This document shows positions 25,106 to 34,735 of a stretch of DNA of 64,000 nucleotides, piece by piece. Position 1 is the first letter of the stretch; each line of letters starts with the position of its first letter. The notes under the pieces are model-generated. The model had not been told where the DNA came from, ran no database searches, and saw only the letters and a program-made list of their open reading frames with translations. Source of the stretch: Flavobacterium stagni (GTDB taxonomy: Bacteria; Bacteroidota; Bacteroidia; Flavobacteriales; Flavobacteriaceae); assembly GCF_004122105.1 (NCBI RefSeq), contig NZ_SBKN01000001.1, positions 806,001 through 870,000 of the forward strand. Reading direction: 5' to 3'. Both the position numbers and the translations under genes were made by a program.

Positions 25106-26364
25106 TGTACGGTAATGATATCGTTAATATTGGTTGTAAATTTAGGCGATAAATAGTTCTGTTTCATCTTCCAGGTCCGATTCAAGTCGTGCATGCCCAA
25201 CCGAATTTTTCGTTCGCCCGTTTTTTTGAAATACGTATCCATGACTTTCATCAAGGCTTCATGCTTCGGATTCTCGTCTTGAAATAAATTGTATTGTTTC
25301 TGATTTTCTGGGGTAATCGCCGAAACAATCACGCCCGTTTTTTTATATTCTTCACCCTCACGGTACAGTTGTTCAATCATTTTTGTCGCCACTTTTCCCA
25401 AGGTTATACTGGAATTCGTCGGGAAAGGCAGCGTTTCTTGCGCATAAAAATTGTACCGTCCGTTGTCGGGATTGTGAAATTTGTCTTTTCGTAAATACAC
25501 GGTCACCACTTGACAATTGGAATGTTGCTTGCGCAATTTTTCACCACAAACCGAGGCAAAGGTAGAAACGCGTTCTTTCAGTTCGTTTAGATTCGCAATA
25601 CGTCCTTCAAAGCTTCGGGTCACGGCAATGTGTTTTTTGTCTTTGGCTTCTTCCATTTCCAATACCGATTGCCCGAGGAGTTCCAACCGTAGACGATTCC
25701 CTACAACACCCATTTCCTTTTGGATAAAAACTTCGTGCTGCGGCAGTGTAAAGTCATAGGCCGTCAGAATGTTTTTTGCCTTCATCTTTTTCGTTAGGCG
25801 AAAGCCAATTCCCCAAACGTCTTCAATTTTGGTCCACTTCAGTGCTTTGATTCGTTTTTCTTCCGAATCGATAACATACGAACCACCCGTGCGGTCTGGG
25901 TATTTTTTGGCAATTTTATTGGCAATTTTGGATAACGCTTTTGATGGGGCAAATCCAACACAGATGGGAATGCTCAACCATTTTTGAACGCGTTTGCGCA
26001 TTTGGATGCCATACTCCTGTAAATCAGCTATGGGCATTCCGTCAAAATTGAGAAAGGCTTCGTCAATGCTGTACACTTCGACATGAGGCGTAAAACCTTC
26101 TAAAATTTTCATCACCCGACTACTCATGTCACCATAGAGCGCATAATTGGAAGAAAACACATGAATACCGTGTTTATTGATTAAATCCCTACATTCAAAT
26201 TCGGGAGCACCCATAGGTATGCCCAAGTCTTTTGCTTCATAACTGCGCGCAATCACGCAACCGTCGTTATTCGACAAAACCACGATAGGTTTCCCGATTA
26301 ACTGCGGCTGGAACACCCGTTCACACGAAGCGTAAAAGTTATTGCAATCCACTAATGCATACAT
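25096..26364 (-). CDS. umuC: Y-family DNA polymerase V catalytic subunit
   Basis: A 422-residue translesion polymerase. The N-terminal MYALVDCNNFYASCERVF carries the first catalytic Asp, VVLSNNDGCVIARSYEAK is the fingers region and VEVYSIDEAFLNF holds the second acidic pair; a helix-hairpin-helix segment follows (DVWGIGFRLTKKM) and the little-finger domain ends the protein. Length matches UmuC (422 residues in E. coli). First gene of a umuC-umuD operon. A 9-10-9 dyad lies 39 bases upstream of the start at the presumed promoter and may bind a damage-responsive repressor. Expected to act at stalled forks with activated UmuD. Confidence 0.96.
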   Translation of the reverse strand: MYALVDCNNFYASCERVFQPQLIGKPIVVLSNNDGCVIARSYEAKDLGIPMGAPEFECRDLINKHGIHVFSSNYALYGDMSSRVMKILEGFTPHVEVYSIDEAFLNFDGMPIADLQEYGIQMRKRVQKWLSIPICVGFAPSKALSKIANKIAKKYPDRTGGSYVIDSEEKRIKALKWTKIEDVWGIGFRLTKKMKAKNILTAYDFTLPQHEVFIQKEMGVVGNRLRLELLGQSVLEMEEAKDKKHIAVTRSFEGRIANLNELKERVSTFASVCGEKLRKQHSNCQVVTVYLRKDKFHNPDNGRYNFYAQETLPFPTNSSITLGKVATKMIEQLYREGEEYKKTGVIVSAITPENQKQYNLFQDENPKHEALMKVMDTYFKKTGERKIRLGMHDLNRTWKMKQNYLSPKFTTNINDIITVQCR

Positions 26365-26402
26365 GGGATAAAATTAGGAATTCGATCCCAAAAGTGAAGT
26401 TG

Positions 26403-26430
26403 GAACAAGCGTTAAATTTCACGATTGTTC
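26403..26430 (-). promoter_or_regulatory. Dyad symmetry in front of umuC (possible operator)
   Basis: GAACAAGCG and CGATTGTTC are inverted repeats with one mismatch around ten A/T-rich bases (28 bases in all), 39 bases before the umuC start and two bases from the nuo terminator. Position and symmetry suit a repressor site for SOS-type control, but no bound protein is known here. Confidence 0.4.
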
Positions 26431-26431
26431 A

Positions 26432-26462
26432 TAAAAAAAGGCTGCCCTTTAGAGACAGCCTT
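26432..26462 (-). terminator. Terminator of the nuo operon
   Basis: On the minus strand AAGGCTG and CAGCCTT pair around CCCTTTAGAGA-type loop sequence and are followed by seven T, 20 bases after the nuoN stop. Confidence 0.85.
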
Positions 26463-26481
26463 GTATAGTGAGTTTTGCGTT

Positions 26482-27852
26482 TTATTTTAATAAATCAAAC
26501 ATGCAGCCTGGGTAAATTCCCATCCCGATGTTTAATGCGATTGCCAAAACAGCCACAACGGTGTACACCCATGGGAACGAAGTCGTTTCTGCATCTGCGT
26601 CTTTGTTGTACATGGCCAAAATCAATTTGAAGTAGTAGCCAATACTAATGATCGAACTGATAACTCCGGCAATAACCGCTACTAAATAACCGGCTTCAAT
26701 CGTTTGTGTGAACAAAGAAAACTTAGCGAAGAATCCAGCAAAGATTGGAATACCCGCCATCGATAACAACGACATGGTTAACACCGCTGCCAAAACAGGA
26801 TTCGTTTTTCCTAAGCCATTAAAGTCGGATACATTTTGAGTAGCCTTATTTTTAGTCACCGAAGTAATCACGGCAAACGAAGCAATTCCTGCAAAGGCAT
26901 AAGCTGCGGTATAGTAAAATAAAGTACCTGCTGCAGTGGTCAAACTTAATAAAGCCAACAACATAAAGCCCGCATGTGAAATCCCTGAAAAGGCCATCAT
27001 ACGTTTTACGTTTTCTTGACGAAGTGCCAACAAGTTACCTACAGCCATCGTTAAGATCGCAATGGCCACAATTACAACTTGGAACAAATGTGGCATATTC
27101 GCATTCAAAGAGGTAACCAATTTATAAAGCGTAGCTACAGCAACTACCTTGGCTAAGGTACTCATCGTGGCGGTAACTAAGGTAGGCGAACCTTCATACA
27201 CGTCTGGAGCCCAGAAATGGAAAGGTGCCGCTGCAATTTTAAACAACATACCAATCAAGATCATGGCGATACCAAAGTAGAACCAAACGGGTAAGCCCGC
27301 ACCTTGAGATAAAGCATAAATTTCAGCCACATCAAAATAGCCGGTAGCCCCGTAAACCAAACAGATCCCGAAAAGAATAAATCCAGAGGCAAATGAACCC
27401 AATAGGAAATATTTCATCCCCGCTTCGTTACTTAAAATGCTCAAACGGTCACTTCCCGCCAAGATATATAAGGAGATAGAAAGGATTTCGATCCCCAAGA
27501 AAAACATCGATAAATTTCCGAAAGAAACCATAGCTACGGCTCCTGCTAATAAGAAAATTTTAATAGCAATAAAATCTGAAAACTTTGACGGTTTATCTTT
27601 ATAAAAATCACCACTCATCGCAAGGATGAAAATCGTCAATACGATAAATAAGCTGGAAAATGCAACCGAGAAATTGTTCACAATTACCATGTTGTTGTAC
27701 CACGCAGAAGGATGGTCAAACTCGGAAACCGTGATTCCAAGAATGGCGATTAGTCCCAATACTGCAACGGGAACGATGGCTTTTCTCAGATTGATGATTT
27801 CAGCAAAAAGACAGAAGATGCCTAAACCTGATATAGCAATTAATGTATTCAT
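26482..27852 (-). CDS. nuoN: NADH-quinone oxidoreductase subunit N
   Basis: A 456-residue membrane subunit of complex I, one of three antiporter-like proton-pumping subunits. It is hydrophobic throughout, with about 14 helices expected for the family, and shows KIAAAPFHFWAPDVYEGSPTL, which holds the typical lysine and proline-broken helix of the pump half-channel, and GISHAGFMLLAL. Last gene of the nuoA-N operon, 13 bases after nuoM and followed by the operon terminator. Confidence 0.96.
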   Translation of the reverse strand: MNTLIAISGLGIFCLFAEIINLRKAIVPVAVLGLIAILGITVSEFDHPSAWYNNMVIVNNFSVAFSSLFIVLTIFILAMSGDFYKDKPSKFSDFIAIKIFLLAGAVAMVSFGNLSMFFLGIEILSISLYILAGSDRLSILSNEAGMKYFLLGSFASGFILFGICLVYGATGYFDVAEIYALSQGAGLPVWFYFGIAMILIGMLFKIAAAPFHFWAPDVYEGSPTLVTATMSTLAKVVAVATLYKLVTSLNANMPHLFQVVIVAIAILTMAVGNLLALRQENVKRMMAFSGISHAGFMLLALLSLTTAAGTLFYYTAAYAFAGIASFAVITSVTKNKATQNVSDFNGLGKTNPVLAAVLTMSLLSMAGIPIFAGFFAKFSLFTQTIEAGYLVAVIAGVISSIISIGYYFKLILAMYNKDADAETTSFPWVYTVVAVLAIALNIGMGIYPGCMFDLLK

Positions 27853-27865
27853 TCGTATGACGTAA

Positions 27866-29305
27866 TTAAGAACGGTTTATTTGAGTTAGAATTTCCTGAA
27901 TACTTGGATTCACTAAATCCAAGAGGGGTTTTGGATACAATCCAAAGAACAAAAGGAAGGCAATAAGCACAACCATTACCACAGTTTCACCTACAGTTAC
28001 ATCGGCAAAAAGTTTAGCGTTGGTTTCACCTAGCATTACATTTTGGAACATTTTCAACATATAATACGCTCCTAAAATGATAGTGGTACCACCAATTACC
28101 GCATACCAAACATTGATTTGCGATAAACTATACAATACAGTGAATTCCCCAACGAAGTTATAGGTTCCTGGTAATGCAACAGAAGCCAACACCAAAATCA
28201 TGAATAAGGAAGTGAATTTCGGCGTTTGTGTACGAATACCACCCATATCGGCAATTGTGCGTGTTTCATAACGACGGTAGATGATTTCAGCCGCATAGAA
28301 CAAACCAACGATGACAAAACCGTGCGCAATCATTTGAGAAACGGCACCGCTTAATCCATCATAGGTAAGTGTATAACAACCTGCGGCAATCAAACCAACG
28401 TGTGCTAAAGACGAATACGCCAATAATTTCTTCAAATCCTTTTGGCGTAAAGCCACAATAGATCCGTAGATTACACCCGCAATGCTCAAACCTAATACCA
28501 ATGGCATATACGTTTTAGCCGCTTCAGGTGCTATGGGTAACTGCCAACGCATTACGCTGTACAATCCCATTTTAAGCATTATACCCGAAAGTAACATGGT
28601 ACCTACAGTGGGTGCTTTTTGATACACCTCGGCCTGCCAAGTATGGAAAGGAATTACCGGAATTTTAATCGCATAGGCTAAAAAGAACGCGAAGAAAATC
28701 CAAGTTTGTTCACAAGAACTTAATTTCAATTGGTACAAATCGGTCAATAAGAAACTTCCCGCTTTGTGGTACAAATACGCAAAAGCCACCAACATGAACA
28801 ACGAACCTCCTAGGGTGTAAATAAAGAATTTTAAAACCGCTTTTTTACGTGCTTCGATAGCATCATTACCCCACAATAAAGCGATGAAGTAAATCGGTAT
28901 CAAGGCCAATTCCCAGAAGATATAGTATAACAACCCATCCGCTGCCAAGAAGGTTCCAGCCATAGCAAAAGCCATGAAAAGAACTAACGCATAAAAGTTT
29001 TTGGCACTTTTGAATTGATTAGCAAACGAGGATAAAATAATTAACGGCGTTAGTGCTGTGGTCAATAAGACCATGGCCAAAGATAATCCGTCCACTTTTA
29101 AAGCAAAATAGGCTTTGGGAGCGGATATCCAAGGATACGAAACATTCAGCGAACTAAACTGTTGTACGGTGGTTAATAGGTAAACGGTCACTCCTAAAGC
29201 TGCTGCACTGAATAGTAAAGCGACTTTGGAAGCCAATTTATCTCCCGCAATAAAAGTAATTACGGCACCTACGAAAAGTAATAATAATAGTGTAGTAACG
29301 TCCAT
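27866..29305 (-). CDS. nuoM: NADH-quinone oxidoreductase subunit M
   Basis: A 479-residue antiporter-like proton-pumping subunit of complex I in the inner membrane. Diagnostic stretches are FWELALIPIYFIALLWG with the conserved helix-5 Glu, FAYAIKIPVIPFHTWQAEVY-type sequence with the helix-7 Lys (AYAIKIPVIPFHTW), and KKLLAYSSLAHVGLI. It is seven bases after nuoL and 13 before nuoN. Confidence 0.96.
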   Translation of the reverse strand: MDVTTLLLLLFVGAVITFIAGDKLASKVALLFSAAALGVTVYLLTTVQQFSSLNVSYPWISAPKAYFALKVDGLSLAMVLLTTALTPLIILSSFANQFKSAKNFYALVLFMAFAMAGTFLAADGLLYYIFWELALIPIYFIALLWGNDAIEARKKAVLKFFIYTLGGSLFMLVAFAYLYHKAGSFLLTDLYQLKLSSCEQTWIFFAFFLAYAIKIPVIPFHTWQAEVYQKAPTVGTMLLSGIMLKMGLYSVMRWQLPIAPEAAKTYMPLVLGLSIAGVIYGSIVALRQKDLKKLLAYSSLAHVGLIAAGCYTLTYDGLSGAVSQMIAHGFVIVGLFYAAEIIYRRYETRTIADMGGIRTQTPKFTSLFMILVLASVALPGTYNFVGEFTVLYSLSQINVWYAVIGGTTIILGAYYMLKMFQNVMLGETNAKLFADVTVGETVVMVVLIAFLLFFGLYPKPLLDLVNPSIQEILTQINRS

Positions 29306-29312
29306 CAGTTAA

Positions 29313-31199
29313 TTATTTATTAGCTAAAAACAAATAGATGAAAATCGCGCTGAATCCAATCACAAAAGCAAAAAGATACAAACCGATACTTCCATTTTGT
29401 ACTCGACTTCCCAAACTTCCTAAGCCATTGGCTAAAGATCCTAAACCATAAACCAAACGGGATAAAGCTGGTTCTAAGGTTTCACGGAAGAAGTTGGACA
29501 AGCCATTAATAGGTTTCACGATTAACGCCATATACGCTTCATCGACATAATATTTATTGTATACCGTTTTGGCAAAACCATCGATATCTTGGTCTTCTTT
29601 AGGTACATAACCTCCTTTAAGGTATTTGTTATACGCTAAGCCAATACCAATCAATCCACCCGCAACTGCAATGGCCATTAATGTATATTCTGTGGTACCT
29701 AAATGATGTTCGGCATGATGTGCTTCACTGAATAAAGGTGCGAGGTATTGGTTCAACCAACTGTTTCCAAACGGTAAGCTAATTAATCCACCCACTAATG
29801 ATAGAATAGCTAAAACAATCAACGGGAACGTGATTAAGCCCGGACTCTCGTGTAAATGATGTTTCTGTTCTTCGGTACCGCGGAAATCTTTGTAAAAGGT
29901 AAGGTACATCAAACGGAACATATAGAAAGCCGTCATGATAGAAGCTAACGAAGCAATCACCCACAAAGGAATGTTGGCGTGGAAAGCCGTCATCAAAATT
30001 TCATCTTTAGAGAAGAAACCAGAAAACGGTGGAATTCCTGAAATAGCCAAGGTAGCAATCAACATAGTCATAAAGGTGATTGGCATAATTTTACGCAATC
30101 CACCCATTCTACGCATATCTTGTTCGTGATGCATGGCGTGAATCACCGAACCTGAACCCAAGAACAAACACGCTTTGAAGAAGGCATGTGTGATTACATG
30201 GAATACTGCTACGTTGTACGCTCCTAATCCTAAGGCTAAGAACATTAAACCTAATTGTGAAACGGTTGAATACGCCAATACTTTTTTAATGTCATTTTGT
30301 AAAAGTCCGATCGAAGCAGCTACTAAAGCCGTTACCGCACCAACAATTGCAATGATATTTTGAACAAAAGGTGTAAGATCAAATAAGAAATTCAAGCGTG
30401 TAATCATAAAGATACCTGCTGTTACCATTGTAGCTGCGTGAATCAACGCCGAAACAGGAGTTGGTCCTGCCATCGCATCGGGTAACCACGTATATAAAGG
30501 TAATTGAGCTGATTTTCCAGTTGCTCCAATGAATAAACACAAAGCGGCAACGGTTAATTTAGCGGTATCTGCATTACCTGCAGTGATGGCTGCTTTTAAT
30601 TGGCCATAATCCAATGTAGAGAACATCGACCCTAAAATAAAAATTCCAATTAGAAACCCTAAATCCCCAATACGGTTCATGATAAAGGCTTTTTTCGCAG
30701 CATCGTTGTAATCTTGGTTTTTATACCAGAATCCGATTAAAAGGTAAGAACAAAGTCCGACACCTTCCCAACCAATAAACATGATTAAGATATTACTACC
30801 TACCACCAAAGTGATCATGAAAAATACGAACAAATTCAAGTACGAAAAGAACTTGTGCATGTTTTCATCATCGTGCATGTAGCTGATGGAGTAGAGGTGA
30901 ATCAACGAACCAATTCCGGTAACAAACAATAGCCACAAAAGCGACAATTGGTCCAATAGAATACCAAAATCCAATTTGAAATTACTCACGGAAATCCAAT
31001 CAAACAATTTCACCGCAATCGGTTTTGCTGTTTGATTTACTTGTAAAAAGAAGTAAACGCTAAGTACAAAAGACAAGGCAACAGCAACAGTACCCAAAGC
31101 ACCGGCCATTCCTTTTCCTGCTTTTTTACCGAAAAAAACATTTACTAAGAACCCAACAAATGGGGCAAGCAATAATACTAATACTAAATTCTTCTCCAT
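29313..31199 (-). CDS. nuoL: NADH-quinone oxidoreductase subunit L
   Basis: A 628-residue distal proton-pumping subunit of complex I. IGWEGVGLCSYLLIGFWY has the conserved helix-5 Glu, GKSAQLPLYTWLPDAMAGPTPVSALIHAATMV the helix-7 region (shown in part: SAQLPLYTWLPDAM), and KKVLAYSTVSQLGLMFLALG the next core motif. The C-terminal 150 residues include the long lateral helix and final anchor expected of NuoL. It is six bases after nuoK. Confidence 0.97.
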   Translation of the reverse strand: MEKNLVLVLLLAPFVGFLVNVFFGKKAGKGMAGALGTVAVALSFVLSVYFFLQVNQTAKPIAVKLFDWISVSNFKLDFGILLDQLSLLWLLFVTGIGSLIHLYSISYMHDDENMHKFFSYLNLFVFFMITLVVGSNILIMFIGWEGVGLCSYLLIGFWYKNQDYNDAAKKAFIMNRIGDLGFLIGIFILGSMFSTLDYGQLKAAITAGNADTAKLTVAALCLFIGATGKSAQLPLYTWLPDAMAGPTPVSALIHAATMVTAGIFMITRLNFLFDLTPFVQNIIAIVGAVTALVAASIGLLQNDIKKVLAYSTVSQLGLMFLALGLGAYNVAVFHVITHAFFKACLFLGSGSVIHAMHHEQDMRRMGGLRKIMPITFMTMLIATLAISGIPPFSGFFSKDEILMTAFHANIPLWVIASLASIMTAFYMFRLMYLTFYKDFRGTEEQKHHLHESPGLITFPLIVLAILSLVGGLISLPFGNSWLNQYLAPLFSEAHHAEHHLGTTEYTLMAIAVAGGLIGIGLAYNKYLKGGYVPKEDQDIDGFAKTVYNKYYVDEAYMALIVKPINGLSNFFRETLEPALSRLVYGLGSLANGLGSLGSRVQNGSIGLYLFAFVIGFSAIFIYLFLANK

Positions 31200-31205
31200 T
31201 AGGGC

Positions 31206-31526
31206 TTATCCTTTTAAGTTCTTCAAATTAGCGATATCAATCGAACCGATATTTCTGAAAATAGCAACCAAAATTGCTAATCCAACGGCAACTTCTGCAG
31301 CGGCTACGGCCATTGAGAAGAATACAAATACTTGTCCTTCGGCATCTTGGTGATACGTGGAGAAGGCAACAAATAATAGGTTAACTGCATTCAACATGAT
31401 TTCAATCGACATGAAAACGATGATGGCATTACGACGGTACAACACTCCGAATACGCCGATACAAAATAGAATCACCGATAGGAAGATGTAGTTTTCGATA
31501 CCAATATGATTTAAAATATTCTCCAT
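31206..31526 (-). CDS. nuoK: NADH-quinone oxidoreductase subunit K
   Basis: A 106-residue, three-helix complex I subunit. [28 protein letters not shown] contains the conserved glutamate of helix 2 (in [12 protein letters not shown]) and a second lies in [11 protein letters not shown], both part of the proton path between NuoH/A/J and the antiporter subunits. Two bases separate it from nuoJ. Confidence 0.96.
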   Translation of the reverse strand: MENILNHIGIENYIFLSVILFCIGVFGVLYRRNAIIVFMSIEIMLNAVNLLFVAFSTYHQDAEGQVFVFFSMAVAAAEVAVGLAILVAIFRNIGSIDIANLKNLKG

Positions 31527-31528
31527 GA

Positions 31529-32041
31529 TTAGTTCGCGTCTTTTTCTTTTTTAGATACTAATACAACTCCCAACATGGCTGCTAATAATAAGATAGAAGC
31601 GAATTCGAAAGGAACCATATATTCATTCAACAATACTTTACCCAATGTTTTGATGGATTGGAAGTCTTCACCAGTATAATCGTATTCACCCATAATTGGT
31701 TTGGTATCGGTAAATACATAAACCAATACAGCACTCAATACAATAAACACGATAATGGCTGCATAGCGCGTCATACGTGGCTTGTGCACTTCATCCTCTT
31801 TGTTCAAATTCATCAACATGAGGGTGAAGAGGAAGAGTACCATAATAGCTCCCGCATAGACTATGAGTTGGACCAAAGCCAAAAATTGGGCATTGAATAA
31901 CAAATAATGACCCATAATCGAAACCATACAAATTACTAAGTAGATGGCACTATGTATTGGGTTTTTGGTGTAAATGGTCAAGAAAGCTGTGGCTAACGTT
32001 ACTGCCGACAGAATGTAGAAAATAAGTAATACTGTTGACAT
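31529..32041 (-). CDS. nuoJ: NADH-quinone oxidoreductase subunit J
   Basis: A 170-residue, five-helix complex I subunit. [22 protein letters not shown] and [26 protein letters not shown] sequence ([16 protein letters not shown]) are the family signature, including the helix-3 pi-bulge region. The C-terminal helix [20 protein letters not shown] is also standard. Two bases after nuoI. Confidence 0.96.
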   Translation of the reverse strand: MSTVLLIFYILSAVTLATAFLTIYTKNPIHSAIYLVICMVSIMGHYLLFNAQFLALVQLIVYAGAIMVLFLFTLMLMNLNKEDEVHKPRMTRYAAIIVFIVLSAVLVYVFTDTKPIMGEYDYTGEDFQSIKTLGKVLLNEYMVPFEFASILLLAAMLGVVLVSKKEKDAN

Positions 32042-32043
32042 GA

Positions 32044-32589
32044 TTAATTTAATTTTTGAGTGTTAGCCATCGCCACTTCAAGCGGCATTACCAATTTATC
32101 TTTACCATAGATAAAGTCTTCACGATCGTATTGTGCGGGAACGAGTTCTTTGGAAATCGTCAAATAAATTGCGTCTTTTGGACACGCCTCTTCGCACAAA
32201 CCACAGAAAATGCATCGCAACATGTTGATTTCATAGATTTCTGCATACTTTTCTTCACGGTACAAATGTTCTTCACCTTTTTTGCGTTCTGCCGCTTTCA
32301 TAGTGATGGCTTCAGCAGGGCAGGTTAGGGCACATAAACCACAAGCCGTACAATTTTCACGACCCTGTTCGTCACGCTTTAAGGTATGTTTTCCACGGTA
32401 AACCGGACTGAATTCGCGAACTTGCTCCGGATAGTGAATCGTTGCTTTTTTACGGAAAAAGTGTTTAATCGTGATCAACAATCCTTTGATGATTGCAACC
32501 AGATACAAGCGCTCCCAAAAGGTCATTTCCTTATTGGAAACTTGCTTTTTCTTTCCAGAAAGCGATATGTTTTGAATGGATGTAGCCAT
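32044..32589 (-). CDS. nuoI: NADH-quinone oxidoreductase subunit I (2x 4Fe-4S)
   Basis: A 181-residue ferredoxin-like subunit that carries clusters N6a and N6b. CTACGLCALTCPAEAI and CIFCGLCEEACPKDAI are the two CxxCxxCxxxCP motifs. It passes electrons from the NuoG/NuoF side to NuoB. An amphipathic N-terminal helix docks it to the membrane arm. Ten bases after nuoH. Confidence 0.97.
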   Translation of the reverse strand: MATSIQNISLSGKKKQVSNKEMTFWERLYLVAIIKGLLITIKHFFRKKATIHYPEQVREFSPVYRGKHTLKRDEQGRENCTACGLCALTCPAEAITMKAAERKKGEEHLYREEKYAEIYEINMLRCIFCGLCEEACPKDAIYLTISKELVPAQYDREDFIYGKDKLVMPLEVAMANTQKLN

Positions 32590-32599
32590 ATTTTGTTTC

Positions 32600-33631
32600 T
32601 TATTTAAAAGCCAGAATACAAACTCCTGTAATCATGATGTTAATAATCGAAAGCGGGATTAAAATCTTCCAACCCAAATTCATCAATTGGTCATAACGGA
32701 AACGCGGTATTGTCCAACGCACCCACATATAGAAGAAAATGAAGAAACAGATTTTAGCGAAAAGCGCCCCAATTCCAAGTAAAGTAGCGGCATTGGTTCC
32801 CCAATTTGTACCTACCCAATCCATGCCTGGGTAGTTGTAACCTCCAAAGTATAAAACTGAAATTAAGGTAGAAGAGATGAACATGTTAGCATATTCAGCA
32901 AACAAATAGAATCCCATTTTCATCGAAGAATATTCCGTGTGGTATCCACCAATAAGCTCACTTTCACATTCTGCTAAGTCAAAAGGTGTACGGTTTGTTT
33001 CCGCAAAAGCACAAATTAAGAAAATCAAGAAACCAACAGGTTGGTACCAAATGTTCCAGTTCATTCCGTGTTGTTGTACTGTAATATCGTGTAAGCTTAA
33101 CGATCCACTCATCATCAACAAAGCAATGATGGATAGTCCCATAGCTACTTCGTAAGATACCATTTGAGAGGCTGCACGAACAGCACCCATTAAGGAGAAC
33201 TTATTATTTGAAGCCCAACCCCCAATCATGATTCCGTAAACGCCAACTGAAACAACACCAAAAACATACAAAATCGAAACATCGATGTCTGTGGCTTGTA
33301 ATTGGATAGTGCGTCCGAACAATTCTAATTTGTCACCCCAAGGAATTACAGCACTCGTAATTAAAGCAGTCGCCATCGCGATTCCAGGTCCGACAAAGAA
33401 TAAAAATTTGTTGGGTGTATTGGGTTCGAATTCTTCTTTAGCAAATAACTTCAAACCATCGGCAAGCGGTTGTAATAATCCACCCCATCCTGCACGGTTG
33501 GGTCCGACACGGTCTTGTAAAAAAGCCGCTACCTTACGCTCTGCCCAAGTAGAATACATAGCCATCAACATGGTAACCGCAAAAACGACTACGATGAAAA
33601 TACTTTTTTCAATAATTAATGCACTGTCCAT
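32600..33631 (-). CDS. nuoH: NADH-quinone oxidoreductase subunit H
   Basis: A 343-residue, eight-helix subunit at the quinone site. AERKVAAFLQDRVGPNRAG and QPLADGLKLFAKEEFEPN are the N-terminal signature; FAETNRTPFDLAECESELIGGYHTEYSS (core: ETNRTPFDLAECESELIGG) is the acidic loop that lines the quinone channel. It starts one base after nuoG stops, so the two are translationally coupled. Confidence 0.97.
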   Translation of the reverse strand: MDSALIIEKSIFIVVVFAVTMLMAMYSTWAERKVAAFLQDRVGPNRAGWGGLLQPLADGLKLFAKEEFEPNTPNKFLFFVGPGIAMATALITSAVIPWGDKLELFGRTIQLQATDIDVSILYVFGVVSVGVYGIMIGGWASNNKFSLMGAVRAASQMVSYEVAMGLSIIALLMMSGSLSLHDITVQQHGMNWNIWYQPVGFLIFLICAFAETNRTPFDLAECESELIGGYHTEYSSMKMGFYLFAEYANMFISSTLISVLYFGGYNYPGMDWVGTNWGTNAATLLGIGALFAKICFFIFFYMWVRWTIPRFRYDQLMNLGWKILIPLSIINIMITGVCILAFK

Positions 33632-33632
33632 G

Positions 33633-34676
33633 TTATTTCTTTACTTGAGTTCCGTCAATCTTTTCATTATAATCAATGTCGGCCATACTGATTTTTTTAC
33701 GGTCTTCATCGCGACCCATCAAAATACCTTTTTCCGTATTAATCACAACTTTATCCATTTTACGGGTATAGTTGTTGACATTGATTACCGAATCTTTTTC
33801 GAATTTACGAGGACCTTCAATGGTCCAATCCGAAACTTCTTTTTTGTCATAACGACAGGTGTTACAGATGAAATCTTCCACTTCATGGAATTCATCTTTA
33901 CGTGCCGTTACCCGTTGAATTTCGTTACCAAACATCCAAACTGTTACCTTACCACAACAACCTGGAGTGGTACATTCACGGTGTGCATTGAACGGTTTGT
34001 TAAACCATACACGGGATTTGAATCGGAATGTTTTATCGGTCAAAGCACCCACTGGACAAACGTCAATCATATTTCCTGAGAATTCATTGTCGATAGCTGC
34101 AGAAACCATGGTCGAAATTTGAGCGTGATCACCACGATTCAAAACTCCATGAACGCGATAGTCAGTCAATTGTTCAGCCACTTGAACACAACGTTGACAT
34201 AAAATACAACGGTTCATGTGCAACTGAATTTTATCACCTATGTTTTCAGGTTCGAAGGTGCGTTTTTCTTCAATGAATCGCGTTTGTGCTTTTCCGTGTT
34301 CGAAACTCAAATTTTGCAAATCACATTCCCCAGCTTGGTCACAAACAGGACAATCAAGCGGGTGATTGATTAATAAAAATTCAGTTACGGCTTTGCGTGC
34401 TTCGGTTACACGTTCAGAAGATTTACTATTTACTTCCATGCCGTCCATACAACCTGTCACACAAGAAGCGACTAGTTTTGGCATTGGAGTAGGATTAGCG
34501 TCACTACCTTTGGTTACTTCCACTAAACAACAACGGCATTTACCGCCTGTGCCTTTTAGTTTGGAATAGTAACACATGGCTGGAGGAACGACATCGCCTC
34601 CAATCATTCGGGCAGCCTGAAGAATGGTGGTCCCAGCTTCTACCTCGATTTCGTGTCCGTCTATTGTTACTTTCAT
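33633..34676 (-). CDS. nuoG: NADH-quinone oxidoreductase subunit G, short form
   Basis: A 347-residue NuoG, far shorter than the roughly 900 residues of E. coli NuoG. It keeps the N-terminal ferredoxin domain (CYYSKLKGTGGKCRCCLVEV, CVTGC), the His/Cys cluster N5 site (HPLDCPVCDQAGECDLQNL), the N4 cluster region (CILCQRC ... CPVGAL) and an extra cysteine set (CTTPGCCGKV, CNTCRYDKKEV). The molybdopterin-oxidoreductase-like C-terminal domain is absent. The gene ends cleanly one base before nuoH, so this is a natural short form as is usual in Bacteroidetes, not a truncation. Electrons from NuoF pass through it to NuoI. Confidence 0.93.
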   Translation of the reverse strand: MKVTIDGHEIEVEAGTTILQAARMIGGDVVPPAMCYYSKLKGTGGKCRCCLVEVTKGSDANPTPMPKLVASCVTGCMDGMEVNSKSSERVTEARKAVTEFLLINHPLDCPVCDQAGECDLQNLSFEHGKAQTRFIEEKRTFEPENIGDKIQLHMNRCILCQRCVQVAEQLTDYRVHGVLNRGDHAQISTMVSAAIDNEFSGNMIDVCPVGALTDKTFRFKSRVWFNKPFNAHRECTTPGCCGKVTVWMFGNEIQRVTARKDEFHEVEDFICNTCRYDKKEVSDWTIEGPRKFEKDSVINVNNYTRKMDKVVINTEKGILMGRDEDRKKISMADIDYNEKIDGTQVKK

Positions 34677-34735
34677 CTTTTGTAGGTTGTCTATTGGAAT
34701 CCGATAAACTCGTTTTCCATTTTATACAATACTAA

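Noticed and set aside
33633..34676. NuoG as a frameshifted or truncated gene
   Set aside because: The gene ends one base before nuoH and no remnant of the missing domain follows, so it is a natural short form.
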